A stretch of DNA of 15,971 bases from Caldifarciminota bacterium (lineage in GTDB: Bacteria; Hydrothermota; E44-bin80), in assembly GCA_023127905.1 (NCBI GenBank), contig JAGMEZ010000359.1:1-15971 (forward strand). Direction: 5' to 3'. Positions 6,928-13,851 of the stretch are shown here, piece after piece (the first letter of the stretch is position 1; each line of letters starts with the position of its first letter). The notes under the pieces were generated by a model. That model was not told where the DNA came from. It saw only the letters and a list, made by a program, of their open reading frames with translations, and did no database searches. The translations under genes were made by a program, and so were the position numbers.

Positions 6928-9900
6928 TTTTTCCTCCTAATTTGACGCTATCCTTACCTGTGAGTTTCACAAGTGAATCTATTAATTCCTTTGATATCTC
7001 TACAGTTTTATCTGTTTTAAGGGGTAATTTCTCTTCTATATCTTCAACCACTATATAGAAATCCTTTTTTCCTGGATACATATCCAGGATTTTTTTAATA
7101 TCAAATATTAGATTCTCATCTAACATTTCAATAGAAAGATGGACCTCTAAATTTTTTACAAAATGGTCTCTGATTTCTTCAATAGTAAATATTTTCGAAG
7201 CGACAATGCTTGGTTTTTCAGATTTCTTTGCATTTGTGCCTTTATGTCCCTTAATAACGATAGCGTTACCCACCCTTAACTCCTGCCAGTTTTTTTTGAA
7301 TATGCTTGAAAACACCACAACATCTAAGTAACCATTTAGATCAGCAAGTGTCAGAAACGCCATATCGTTCCCTTTTTTATCCTTTGTTTTTCTTTTCTCT
7401 TCAATAATTCCACCACATACGACTTCTTTCCCATCCGAAACTGTTCCCAGATTTTTAGAAGAATATGATGTGACCCACTTCAATTCTTCGTAATAATTTT
7501 CATAGGGATGACCTGAGAAATAGAGCCCTAAAGATTCATTTTCATTAAGTAAAATTTTTATCTTACTCCATTCTTTCACGTTTATTAATTTCTCGCTGCT
7601 GGGACTCATACCAGGGATGGAATCAAAAAGCCCTTTTTGACCAAATGCCCTCTCTTTTCTAAAACTACTCATCTCTTTAAGTGCTTTTTCAACGGTCGCA
7701 AAGAGCTTTGCCCTGCTTTTCTCTACACAATCAAAAGCACCTGCCTTAACCAACCCTTCAATTGCCTTTTTGTTTAAGATCTCCGAATTGAACCTGAGTA
7801 CAAAATCAAAGAGACCTTTATATGGACCATTTATTTCTCTTTCTTTTACAATTTCTTTCGCTGCTTTCTCACCCACATTTTTTATTGCAGCAAGGCCGAA
7901 GTGAATCTTTCCCTTGATGGGTTTGAACTTCACGTAGGAGCTGTTTATACTTGGAGGTAAAACTTCTATATCATGATTTTTGCAGTCATCAATAAAAAGT
8001 CGGATTTTCTTACTGTTATCCATAACGGAACTCAAATTGGCAGAAAAGAATTCAATTGGATAGTGTGTCTTAAGATAAGCTGTTTGGTATGCAAGTACCG
8101 CATATCCAGCTGCGTGGGATTTGTTAAACCCGTATCCCGAAAAAGGGATCATTATTTTGTAGATATCTTCAGCCGTTTTTTCATCGATATGATTTTTTTT
8201 CGCATTCTTAATGAATGTTTCTCTCTTTGCATCCATATCCTCAAGCATTTTCTTCCCCATAGCTCTTCTCAGGATATCTGCTTCACCTAACGAGAAGTTT
8301 GCGATTACACTTGCTGTTTGCATAACCTGTTCCTGGTAAATCATTATCCCGTATGTATCCTTCAGGACATTTTCGAGACTTGGATGTGGATAGGTAACTT
8401 TCTTCTTACCCTTCTTCTTGAGAATAAATTCGTTAATATGCTGCATTGGACCCGGTCTATATAATGCAATTGCAGCGATAATATCAGAGAATTTATCAGG
8501 CGCTAAGTTTTTCAAAACATCCCTCATTCCACTTCCCTCAACCTGGAAAACCCCAGTTGTGTCTCCTTTTTTTAACAGGGAATAAGTTTCATCATCATCA
8601 AAAGGTATTTCGTCTATATCGACAGTTATATTTCCTTCTGCAAGAAATTCTATAGTGTTTTCAATTACCGTGAGGGTTCTTAGTCCAAGGATGTCAATTT
8701 TGAGAAGACCAACCTCCTCTACGGATTTCATATCATATTGTGTCGCGATCTTTCCTTCATCTCGACTCATGTAAAGAGGGACGTAATTGGTTAAAGTTCC
8801 TGGTGTAATAACTACTCCTGATGCATGAATAGAGACATGTCTGTTTAAGCCTTCAAGTCTTTGTGCAATAGTTATTAGTTTTTTGTACTCTTCTTTTTCC
8901 TTTATAAGATCAGAGAAATTTTTGTCTTCCATTGCTCTGTTTATTGTAACATCCAATTCATCAGGAACACGTTTTGCTATTTTGTCAACCTCATCGTAAG
9001 GTAGCCCAAGAACGCGTCCAACATCTCTTATTACCCCCTTTGCTCCAAGTTTACTGAAGGTGATAATCTGAGCAACACTGTTATCGCCATATTTCTTGAA
9101 AAGGTATTTAATTATTTCACCTCTTCGGTTGTCAGCGAAGTCTATGTCTACATCAGGCATACTGATACGTTCGGGGTTGAGAAATCTCTCAAATAGAAGG
9201 CCAAAAGCGACTGGATTGATATTTGTAATCCCGAGAGCATAAAGAACAAGGCTACCCGCAGCAGAGCCCCTTCCCGGTCCAACACTTATGTGCTTATCTT
9301 TTGCAAAACGGATGAGGTCTTCTATAATCAGACAGTAATCACACAATCCCATCTTTTTTATCGTTTCGAGTTCAAAATTCAATCTTTTTTCTACCTCAGG
9401 TGTACTGTCGGAGAATCTACTGCTAATTCCTTTACGGGCCAGATGGGAAAGGAAGTCGTATGATGTTTTGAAGCCTTCAGGTAAAGAGAAGTGAGGGAGT
9501 TGCACTTTCGCTGTTTCGAGTTCTAGATCAACATTGCATTTCTCAGCAAGAAGAACGGTGTTTTCTATCGCCATAGGCAAATCACTAAAAAGTTTTTTCA
9601 TCTCTTCCGGGGATTTGAAATAGATTTCTTTTGTTTCTATTTTAAATCGATTTTCATTCTTTAGTTCATCCTTTGTTTGAAGGGCGAGCAGGACATCATG
9701 CGCTTCTGCATCATCTTTAGCAAGATAGTGTACATCGTTTGTTGCAACAATCGGAATACTTAAACTCTTTGAGAGTTTTAATAAATCCTTGTTAACCTTT
9801 TCGTTCTCTTTTAAGCCAAGTCTCATTAATTCAAGATAGAAATTTCCTTCCCCGAAAAGATCTTTATAAAAAAGTGCAGAACTTTCAGCGTTGTTGTAGT

Positions 9901-10357
9901 TATCCTTTAATAGTGCCTGAGGTATCTCCCCCTGCAGGCAGGCAGACATTCCTATGAGACCTTTATGATGTTTGGTCAGTACCTCTTTATCGATCCTTGG
10001 TTTATAGTAGAAACCTTCAAGGAAAGCGATACTCGATAACTTCATAAGATTTCGATATCCTTCCTCATTTGCTGCAAGAAGGGTTATATGTGTGTAGTTC
10101 TCTTTCTGTTTAACAGGTTTCTTGTGAAGGTCTCCACGTGCAACGTATGCTTCCATTCCTATAATTGGTTTAACACCATTCTTTATCGCTTGTTTGTAGA
10201 ATCTTATAGAACCGAAGAGATTACCATGGTCAGTGATTGCCAGGGCGGGCATCTTCCATTCTTTTGCCTGTGTTACTATTTCATTAATCTTGCATGCACC
10301 ATCAAGAAGACTGTAATCCGTATGTACATGGAGATGGACAAATCGTTCGTGTTCCAT
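6920..10357 (-). CDS. dnaE: DNA polymerase III alpha subunit (DnaE type)
   Basis: This is the replicative polymerase subunit, 1145 residues, a normal DnaE length, without the inserted exonuclease of PolC. The order is: PHP domain (about 5-280) with HLHVHTDYSLLDG; palm with catalytic Asp402 and Asp404 in PDVDIDF and Asp555 in KIDILGL; fingers (for example LYRPGPMQHI and GYGFNKSHAAGYA); helix-hairpin-helix region; and a C-terminal OB fold (about 960-1040, VCGGIIEEKR and LTLADLNGYLDVVVF). All nine PHP metal ligands look intact (H10, H12, D19, H44, E69, H90, C140, D208, H210), unlike E. coli, so an active PHP 3'-5' exonuclease is plausible. The ATG overlaps the corC stop by one base (TAATG), indicating coupling. 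Confidence 0.98.
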   Translation of the reverse strand: MEHERFVHLHVHTDYSLLDGACKINEIVTQAKEWKMPALAITDHGNLFGSIRFYKQAIKNGVKPIIGMEAYVARGDLHKKPVKQKENYTHITLLAANEEGYRNLMKLSSIAFLEGFYYKPRIDKEVLTKHHKGLIGMSACLQGEIPQALLKDNYNNAESSALFYKDLFGEGNFYLELMRLGLKENEKVNKDLLKLSKSLSIPIVATNDVHYLAKDDAEAHDVLLALQTKDELKNENRFKIETKEIYFKSPEEMKKLFSDLPMAIENTVLLAEKCNVDLELETAKVQLPHFSLPEGFKTSYDFLSHLARKGISSRFSDSTPEVEKRLNFELETIKKMGLCDYCLIIEDLIRFAKDKHISVGPGRGSAAGSLVLYALGITNINPVAFGLLFERFLNPERISMPDVDIDFADNRRGEIIKYLFKKYGDNSVAQIITFSKLGAKGVIRDVGRVLGLPYDEVDKIAKRVPDELDVTINRAMEDKNFSDLIKEKEEYKKLITIAQRLEGLNRHVSIHASGVVITPGTLTNYVPLYMSRDEGKIATQYDMKSVEEVGLLKIDILGLRTLTVIENTIEFLAEGNITVDIDEIPFDDDETYSLLKKGDTTGVFQVEGSGMRDVLKNLAPDKFSDIIAAIALYRPGPMQHINEFILKKKGKKKVTYPHPSLENVLKDTYGIMIYQEQVMQTASVIANFSLGEADILRRAMGKKMLEDMDAKRETFIKNAKKNHIDEKTAEDIYKIMIPFSGYGFNKSHAAGYAVLAYQTAYLKTHYPIEFFSANLSSVMDNSKKIRLFIDDCKNHDIEVLPPSINSSYVKFKPIKGKIHFGLAAIKNVGEKAAKEIVKEREINGPYKGLFDFVLRFNSEILNKKAIEGLVKAGAFDCVEKSRAKLFATVEKALKEMSSFRKERAFGQKGLFDSIPGMSPSSEKLINVKEWSKIKILLNENESLGLYFSGHPYENYYEELKWVTSYSSKNLGTVSDGKEVVCGGIIEEKRKTKDKKGNDMAFLTLADLNGYLDVVVFSSIFKKNWQELRVGNAIVIKGHKGTNAKKSEKPSIVASKIFTIEEIRDHFVKNLEVHLSIEMLDENLIFDIKKILDMYPGKKDFYIVVEDIEEKLPLKTDKTVEISKELIDSLVKLTGKDSVKLGGKNI

Positions 10358-11181
10358 TATATTACCTTTCCTGTCTTTCTTACAAGCACCCTGTAAACTC
10401 TGTTCTTTGAAACTCCGATGATTTGGATTGAAAGACTGTCGAGAACCAATATTTCACCTTTCTGTGGTATTCTTTCCATTGTATGTACCACAAGACCGCC
10501 AACGGTCTGAACGTCCTTAATGTCAAAGTTAGTTCCTACTATTTCGTTGAAATCGTCTAATTCCATCCGTGCATTTACAAGATATGAGTCTTTTTTTATT
10601 TCCTTAATTAATGTTTCTTCTCTGTCAAGTTCATCCTGGAGTTCACCGACAATTTCCTCTATGAGATCCTCCATGGTTACTAATCCACTGACACCACCAT
10701 ATTCATCAACGACAATGGCGATAGATATCCTTTTTCTCTGGAACTCACGTAATGTATCATGGACTCTTTTCGACTCAGGAATAAAATAGGGAAATCGCAT
10801 TATGTCACAAGCCCTTAGATCTTCTCGCTTTCCCCAGAAGAGTAAAAGCTGATCAAGATAAACTATTCCAACAATATTGTCAATATTTTTATAGTAGCAT
10901 GGAAGCTTTGAGAAACCTTCTTTCCTGAATTCTTTGAGAATATCCTCTATTGTACTGGAGACCTTTATTGTCACCATCTCTATCCTTGGAACCATAACCT
11001 CTTTTACCGGTGTGTCACCAATTTCAAATATACTTGTAATAAGTTCTTCCTCATCCTCGGTGATAATCCCATTTTCCTCACCCTGTGCAATAATTTCTCT
11101 GAGTTCCTCTTCCGTCTCTACTGTTAAAGGTTTCTTTTTTCCTTTAAAGAATCCCTTTAATCTTTTAACTATGCTTGACAC
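10357..11181 (-). CDS. CorC/TlyC-like CBS-pair protein without DUF21
   Basis: This 274-residue cytoplasmic protein contains an N-terminal acidic helical region (about 20-60) and two CBS motifs (about 62-120 and 128-185). The CBS signatures are DTPVKEVMVPRIEM, VVDEYGGVSGLVTMEDLIEEIVGE, and the short LPCYYKNIDNIVGIVYLDQL. It ends with a CorC/HlyC associated domain (about 195-270). The membrane DUF21 domain of full-length hemolysin-C proteins is absent, as in Salmonella CorC, where a role in Mg/Co efflux is proposed. The start is GTG at 11181, supported by AAGGAG 6 nt upstream; the GTG lies inside the DUF502 3' end (17-nt overlap). Confidence 0.9.
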   Translation of the reverse strand: MSSIVKRLKGFFKGKKKPLTVETEEELREIIAQGEENGIITEDEEELITSIFEIGDTPVKEVMVPRIEMVTIKVSSTIEDILKEFRKEGFSKLPCYYKNIDNIVGIVYLDQLLLFWGKREDLRACDIMRFPYFIPESKRVHDTLREFQRKRISIAIVVDEYGGVSGLVTMEDLIEEIVGELQDELDREETLIKEIKKDSYLVNARMELDDFNEIVGTNFDIKDVQTVGGLVVHTMERIPQKGEILVLDSLSIQIIGVSKNRVYRVLVRKTGKVI

Positions 11182-11815
11182 TTATGCTCCTTTTATCGGG
11201 GAGAATGATTCCTCCAGATACGATTATCTTAAAACCCCACTCTATTGAAAGACTGGTAGGGATGATATCTTCTTCCGGAATCAGAAGGTAAAACCCCGAT
11301 GTTGGATTGGGACTTGTTGGCACAAAAATATTGACACAGGTTATCTCTTTTTCTTTCTTTATTTTCCACGTCGCTTCGTTTGTAATGAATGCAAGAGTAA
11401 AAATGCCCTTGCGTGGGTATTCAATAAGAACAACCTCTTTAAGTGCAGACCTGTCGATAAAGAGTGTATCTGTTAGCTGTCGTGCGCTTGAGTATACAGA
11501 CCTAACAAATGGTAGGTTGGAGAAAAATCTGTCGGTTAATTTTAAAAGCCATCTTCCAATGAAGCTCGAGGTTATCATCCCAATGAACAATATAACAACT
11601 ATCAGTGTAAAAAATCCGATGATTGTTATTACATAGGGTGGAAAGATTGATAAGCTGGGGATGTATTTTAGTAATCTTCCAGCAATGTTTCCAAGTAAGT
11701 TAACCAGGAAGATAACAACAAAAATTGTTAATCCTAATGGTAATATGGTGATAATTCCTGCAATAAAAAATGATTTTATTCCCTTTCTCAAAGGGTTTTT
11801 TTTCTTCCCTGTCAT
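11165..11815 (-). CDS. DUF502 family integral membrane protein
   Basis: This 216-residue membrane protein has two long hydrophobic segments (about 17-41 and 58-84). The conserved DUF502 pattern follows: PFVRSVYSSARQLTDTL, then VVLIEYPRKGIFTLAFIT, VNIFVPTSPNPTSGFYLLIPEEDI and a C-terminal IIVSGGI. The family is widespread and lacks an assigned biochemical function. It is the first gene of the operon leading to corC and dnaE. The ATG is preceded by AGGA at a suitable distance, and the nearest promoter lies some 230 nt upstream. Confidence 0.9.
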   Translation of the reverse strand: MTGKKKNPLRKGIKSFFIAGIITILPLGLTIFVVIFLVNLLGNIAGRLLKYIPSLSIFPPYVITIIGFFTLIVVILFIGMITSSFIGRWLLKLTDRFFSNLPFVRSVYSSARQLTDTLFIDRSALKEVVLIEYPRKGIFTLAFITNEATWKIKKEKEITCVNIFVPTSPNPTSGFYLLIPEEDIIPTSLSIEWGFKIIVSGGIILPDKRSISVKHS

Positions 11816-12043
11816 GCGTTCCTAATTGATACTTACTTACTTGAATCTATCTTACATTGACCAGATATAATGCTTTCTCCTTATAAAAGAGAGGATAGAA
11901 AACCTTTTTTGAGGTTCTCTTTTTCCTCAAAAAACCCCTTTTATCACCTACTGGGAAAACTGAATTTCTTTTCAGGGAATAAATTTAGTGGTTTTTCAAC
12001 ATCTTCCATAATTCTACTACTCTACATCTCCTCCATGTTACTT
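11816..12043 (-). other. Long 5' leader of the DUF502-corC-dnaE operon
   Basis: There is no credible gene here. Read on the minus strand it is a ~229-nt leader from the predicted start near 12044 to the DUF502 ATG. It holds a perfect 10-bp hairpin, TTTTTTGAGG (11905-11914) with CCTCAAAAAA (11925-11934), which is not a terminator because A residues, not U, follow. It also holds a GGAGGAG at 12028-12034 without a usable start, and a 21-codon ATG-to-TGA frame (11944-12009) with no Shine-Dalgarno at proper distance. The remainder is AT-rich. Confidence 0.4.
11905..11934 (-). promoter_or_regulatory. Leader hairpin upstream of DUF502
   Basis: A perfect inverted repeat of 10 bp (TTTTTTGAGG / CCTCAAAAAA) with a 10-nt loop lies in the middle of the operon leader. 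It could affect RNA processing or stability. Nothing ties it to a known riboswitch. Confidence 0.35.
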
Positions 12044-12050
12044 CAGGGAA

Positions 12051-12079
12051 TATATATAGGAGTTTCATAAAAATGTCAA
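12051..12079 (-). promoter_or_regulatory. Predicted sigma70-type promoter of the DUF502-corC-dnaE operon
   Basis: On the minus strand the consensus -35 TTGACA (12074-12079) is followed by 17 nt and TATATA (12051-12056). Transcription should begin near 12044. The -35 overlaps a TTTCTTGA half-site that recurs in inverted orientation upstream. Confidence 0.65.
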
Positions 12080-12113
12080 GAAAAAAATAAATTTATTTTA
12101 AGAAATTTCTTGA
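12076..12113. promoter_or_regulatory. Nested dyad symmetry just upstream of the DUF502 promoter
   Basis: TCAAGAAA (12076-12083) pairs with TTTCTTGA (12106-12113). The interval contains the perfect 16-bp palindrome AAAATAAATTTATTTT (12084-12099). TTAAGAAATTTCTTGA (12098-12113) is itself a near-perfect palindrome. The cluster overlaps the -35 box and may be an operator or an AT-rich UP-like element. Confidence 0.4.
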
Positions 12114-12192
12114 TTCCAAAATCTGTGCTTCTGTAGTGCAAAGAGTTCTCTCGTTTTTGTGTTACCATTAAGGTGAGGATGAATCTAATACT

Positions 12193-13374
12193 TTACAATG
12201 CGATTATTTTTCGGACTATATCCCTTTTCCCCGCTTTTAATTTCAGGAAATATATTCCAGGTGGAACTCTGTTACCTCTGTTATCCTTTCTGTCCCAGGT
12301 AAAGACAGTGGTCAGTGGATAGTGGTCAGTGCAAAGTGAAAAGCTTTTGACTAACCGGCCAGTCAAGTCATAAATGCTCAAGGACATTTGTCTTCTGTCA
12401 TCTGTCATCTGATCTCTGATTTCTGGTATCTGCCCTTTGGTCCCGAGAACTCCCTCGGATCCTGAAGATTCTCGGGACCTGAAGGGCTCAGGATCGAGGG
12501 AAACTCTGATTTCTGTCTTTGTGGAGAATGGATTGGGGTGGTTTTGTAGTAGGAATATTCCAGCGGGCCTCGTGACGTATTTCTCTTCAATACCGACTTG
12601 TTCAAAGATATCAATCCAACCAGTGCCACACTGGTATAGTAGAGTATAAGATGCTGAAGAGGAGTAATAACCTGAAATTCCTACCGCAAACCAATTCTCT
12701 TCAAGAAGATTCTCAAGATCCTGACACGCCTGTGAACCCAGGTCCCATGAGTTCCACCCTGTACCACCAAGGTAATTGCCAATATAACAGGCTCCGTTTG
12801 CGGCATCATCGTAAACGGTCATTGCATCTGAATCCGAGGGTTTGTTCTCCATTGACCAGATATCATGGTCCTCATTTGAGATAATCCACTGAATACAGTT
12901 AAGGTTTAGTTCAACACTATCAATTGTCGTTGTATCAGGAATGACTTCTGTGATAAATTCCACAAATCCTCTGTAATAATATGTTTCGTTTACCTGAATG
13001 TAAGTAGCACTTTGTCCGCATACGTTTTTTTCTTCAAAGAGGCCATCAACATATCCACTGTATGATTCTCCAATCTGCCAGTCAAAACAGCAATCGCAGT
13101 CATCCATAATATCTTCGAATTTCCCCCTTTCATTGATGAAATGCACAGGACGGGAGAATACTCGGTACACCAGATTTCCCTCTTCTGTCATGAATACTTT
13201 AGTGTTCAATGTTCGCGCACTTACTATCTCCTGCGAGCGGTTAAAATCCTTATAAAAAATTAAATCTTCAGTTTTTGAAAACTCACTATTCGTAAAATTA
13301 TCTTTTCCGAAAAGGATGCATGTATGGCAAAATATCGTAAAATATGTCAACCAGAAAACTATTGCACTTTTCAT
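12193..13374 (-). CDS. Secreted protein with FlgD-like/T9SS-type C-terminal domain, invaded by repeats
   Basis: This 393-residue exported protein starts with a signal peptide (about 1-22). Residues ~80-265 look like a beta-sandwich module of the DNRLRE kind (YYYRGFVEFI, TTIDSVELNL, NSWDLGSQACQDL). It ends with a FlgD-like or Por-sorting-like domain: LLQNHPNPFSTKTEIRVSL (about 276-294), LSIYDLTGRLVKSF (332-345), WDRKDNRGNRVPPGIYFLKL (360-379) and a basic end. Two stretches foreign to this domain interrupt it. Residues ~298-330 are encoded by a palindromic module plus CAGAT-type repeats. Residues ~348-356 are encoded by GTCAGTG-type repeats. Both keep the frame. AAGGAGG lies 7 nt before the ATG. 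It probably acts at the cell surface; its target is unknown. Confidence 0.8.
   Translation of the reverse strand: MKSAIVFWLTYFTIFCHTCILFGKDNFTNSEFSKTEDLIFYKDFNRSQEIVSARTLNTKVFMTEEGNLVYRVFSRPVHFINERGKFEDIMDDCDCCFDWQIGESYSGYVDGLFEEKNVCGQSATYIQVNETYYYRGFVEFITEVIPDTTTIDSVELNLNCIQWIISNEDHDIWSMENKPSDSDAMTVYDDAANGACYIGNYLGGTGWNSWDLGSQACQDLENLLEENWFAVGISGYYSSSASYTLLYQCGTGWIDIFEQVGIEEKYVTRPAGIFLLQNHPNPFSTKTEIRVSLDPEPFRSRESSGSEGVLGTKGQIPEIRDQMTDDRRQMSLSIYDLTGRLVKSFSLCTDHYPLTTVFTWDRKDNRGNRVPPGIYFLKLKAGKRDIVRKIIAL
12306..12338. repeat. GTGGTCAGTG repeat inside a coding sequence
   Basis: Two copies of AGTGGTCAGTG (about 12307-12317 and 12321-12331) are separated by GATA-like spacing and followed by GCAAAGTG. 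On the coding strand the block is read as LCTDHYPLTT, a loop insertion between two conserved beta-strand motifs. Confidence 0.55.
12387..12432 (-). repeat. CAGATGACAGA-type repeat inside a coding sequence
   Basis: On the minus strand the words CAGATACCAGA, AATCAGAGAT, CAGATGACAGATGACAGA follow one another. They match the CAGATAACAGATGACAGA words at the left edge of the window. The block encodes roughly QIPEIRDQMTDDRRQM, an extra segment before LSIYDLTG. Confidence 0.6.
12433..12501. repeat. Module with two interleaved inverted repeats
   Basis: Arm A GGTCCCGAGAA (12439-12449) pairs with A' TTCTCGGGACC (12469-12479), extendable through CCCTT/AAGGG. Arm B TCCCTCGGATCCTGA (12451-12465) pairs with B' TCAGGATCGAGGGA (12488-12501) with one base missing. 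The order A-B-A'-B' is that of a pseudoknot or of overlapping alternative hairpins. Its GC content is higher than the surrounding gene. Confidence 0.6.
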
Positions 13375-13425
13375 CTGTTCCCTCCTTCACAAAGATCTCT
13401 TTTCTAAAGAATACACCTCTAATAA

Positions 13426-13437
13426 GTCCCCCTTGTT
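13426..13437. repeat. Partial copy of the CCCCCTTT-type repeat
   Basis: AAGTCCCCCTTG resembles one edge of the fuller repeat at 13496-13532 and lies about 60 nt from it. It is in the leader of the secreted-protein gene. Confidence 0.35.
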
Positions 13438-13495
13438 TTTTGTGTTTTAATTTCCATTTTCTATTTTCTTAATTTCGGACTTTCCTTCTTTTTTA

Positions 13496-13532
13496 TGTCC
13501 CCCTTTTCTAAAGGGGGATTTAGGGGGATTTA
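13496..13532. repeat. Hairpin-forming GTCCCCCTTT...AAAGGGGGATTT repeat
   Basis: GTCCCCCTTT, a 3-nt loop and AAAGGGGGA form a tight 8-bp GC-rich hairpin, followed by a second TTTAGGGGGATTT. It resembles short palindromic intergenic elements common in bacteria. It is unlike the AT-rich surroundings and lies in the predicted leader of the secreted-protein gene. No U-run follows on either strand, so it is not a classical terminator. Confidence 0.6.
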
Positions 13533-13593
13533 ACTATTGAATTGCTTTTCATATTCTTTCTTAATATTTCTCACAAAACCTGGCTACAAAATT

Positions 13594-13622
13594 ATTATAT
13601 TGATTAGCAACTATTTTGTCAA
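13594..13622 (-). promoter_or_regulatory. Full-consensus sigma70-type promoter, minus strand
   Basis: TTGACA (13617-13622), a 17-nt spacer and TATAAT (13594-13599) match the vegetative consensus at every position. Transcription should begin near 13587, about 213 nt upstream of the secreted-protein ATG, unless it drives a separate small RNA. Confidence 0.75.
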
Positions 13623-13813
13623 GTATTTTTTTGTCGCTTGTTATGTAGAATAAGAAATACATTTTCTAATTTTTCCGCTTTTTGGATTTAATACTGATAA
13701 CTGTAACAAACTGATTTTTACTGTTTATGTATTTCTTTAAAGTATAAAGTATATGTTCATATATTTTAGTAAGTTATAAAAATAATAATTTCTGAAAAAA
13801 ACAAAAAAACCCC
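13623..13813. other. AT-rich intergenic region between divergent genes; no gene seen
   Basis: Together with the leader at 13375-13587 this makes a ~477-nt stretch without a gene. It is very AT-rich, with an 11-bp inverted repeat AAGAAATACAT (13652-13662) / ATGTATTTCTT (13727-13737). No DnaA-box cluster (TTATNCACA-like) is visible despite the nearby recF and gyrB. Confidence 0.4.
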
Positions 13814-13842
13814 TTGAAAATTTATAATAAATATGTTATAAA
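13814..13842 (+). promoter_or_regulatory. Predicted promoter of recF-dciA(-gyrB)
   Basis: TTGAAA (13814-13819), 17 nt, TATAAA (13837-13842). The start would be near 13849, only a few bases before the recF ATG at 13852. A perfect TATAAT at 13823-13828 without a good -35 is an alternative giving a ~17-nt leader. The dyad ATTTATAA (13820-13827) / TTATAAAT (13836-13843) overlaps spacer and -10. Confidence 0.55.
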
Positions 13843-13851
13843 TAAGTGAAG

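Noticed and set aside
6926..6934. GGA AAA AAT slippery run at the end of dnaE as a programmed frameshift joining dnaE to the TPR gene
   Set aside because: The TPR gene is in the +1 frame relative to dnaE, whereas an A-AAA-AAT slip would be -1; a signal peptide directly after dnaE also argues for separate initiation.
9930..9955. CCTGCAGGCAGGCA palindromic-looking run as a repeat element
   Set aside because: It encodes the conserved SACLQGE segment of the DnaE PHP domain, so it is ordinary coding sequence.
11901..11940. Rho-independent terminator
   Set aside because: The dyad is perfect but its 3' arm ends in A residues on both strands, and no U tract follows.
12025..12040. GGAGGAG followed by AUGUAG as a minimal start-stop regulatory element
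   Set aside because: The spacing between GGAGG and the ATG is only about 2 nt, too short to be convincing.
11870..12070. 66-codon plus-strand frame
   Set aside because: It lies antisense to the leader of DUF502, has no Shine-Dalgarno, and its composition (Ser/Phe/Lys rich) is that of read-through AT-rich DNA.
12405..12884. Several 70-77 codon frames on both strands within the secreted-protein gene
   Set aside because: They overlap a long frame with signal peptide and recognisable C-terminal domain, and consist largely of repeat translation.
13496..13532. Terminator between divergent genes
   Set aside because: The GC-rich hairpin lacks a U tract and both flanking genes point away from it, so a repeat element is more likely.
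13375..13851. Possible replication origin next to recF-gyrB
   Set aside because: The region is AT-rich and in the right neighbourhood, but no cluster of TTATNCACA-like DnaA boxes is visible and dnaA/dnaN are not in the window.
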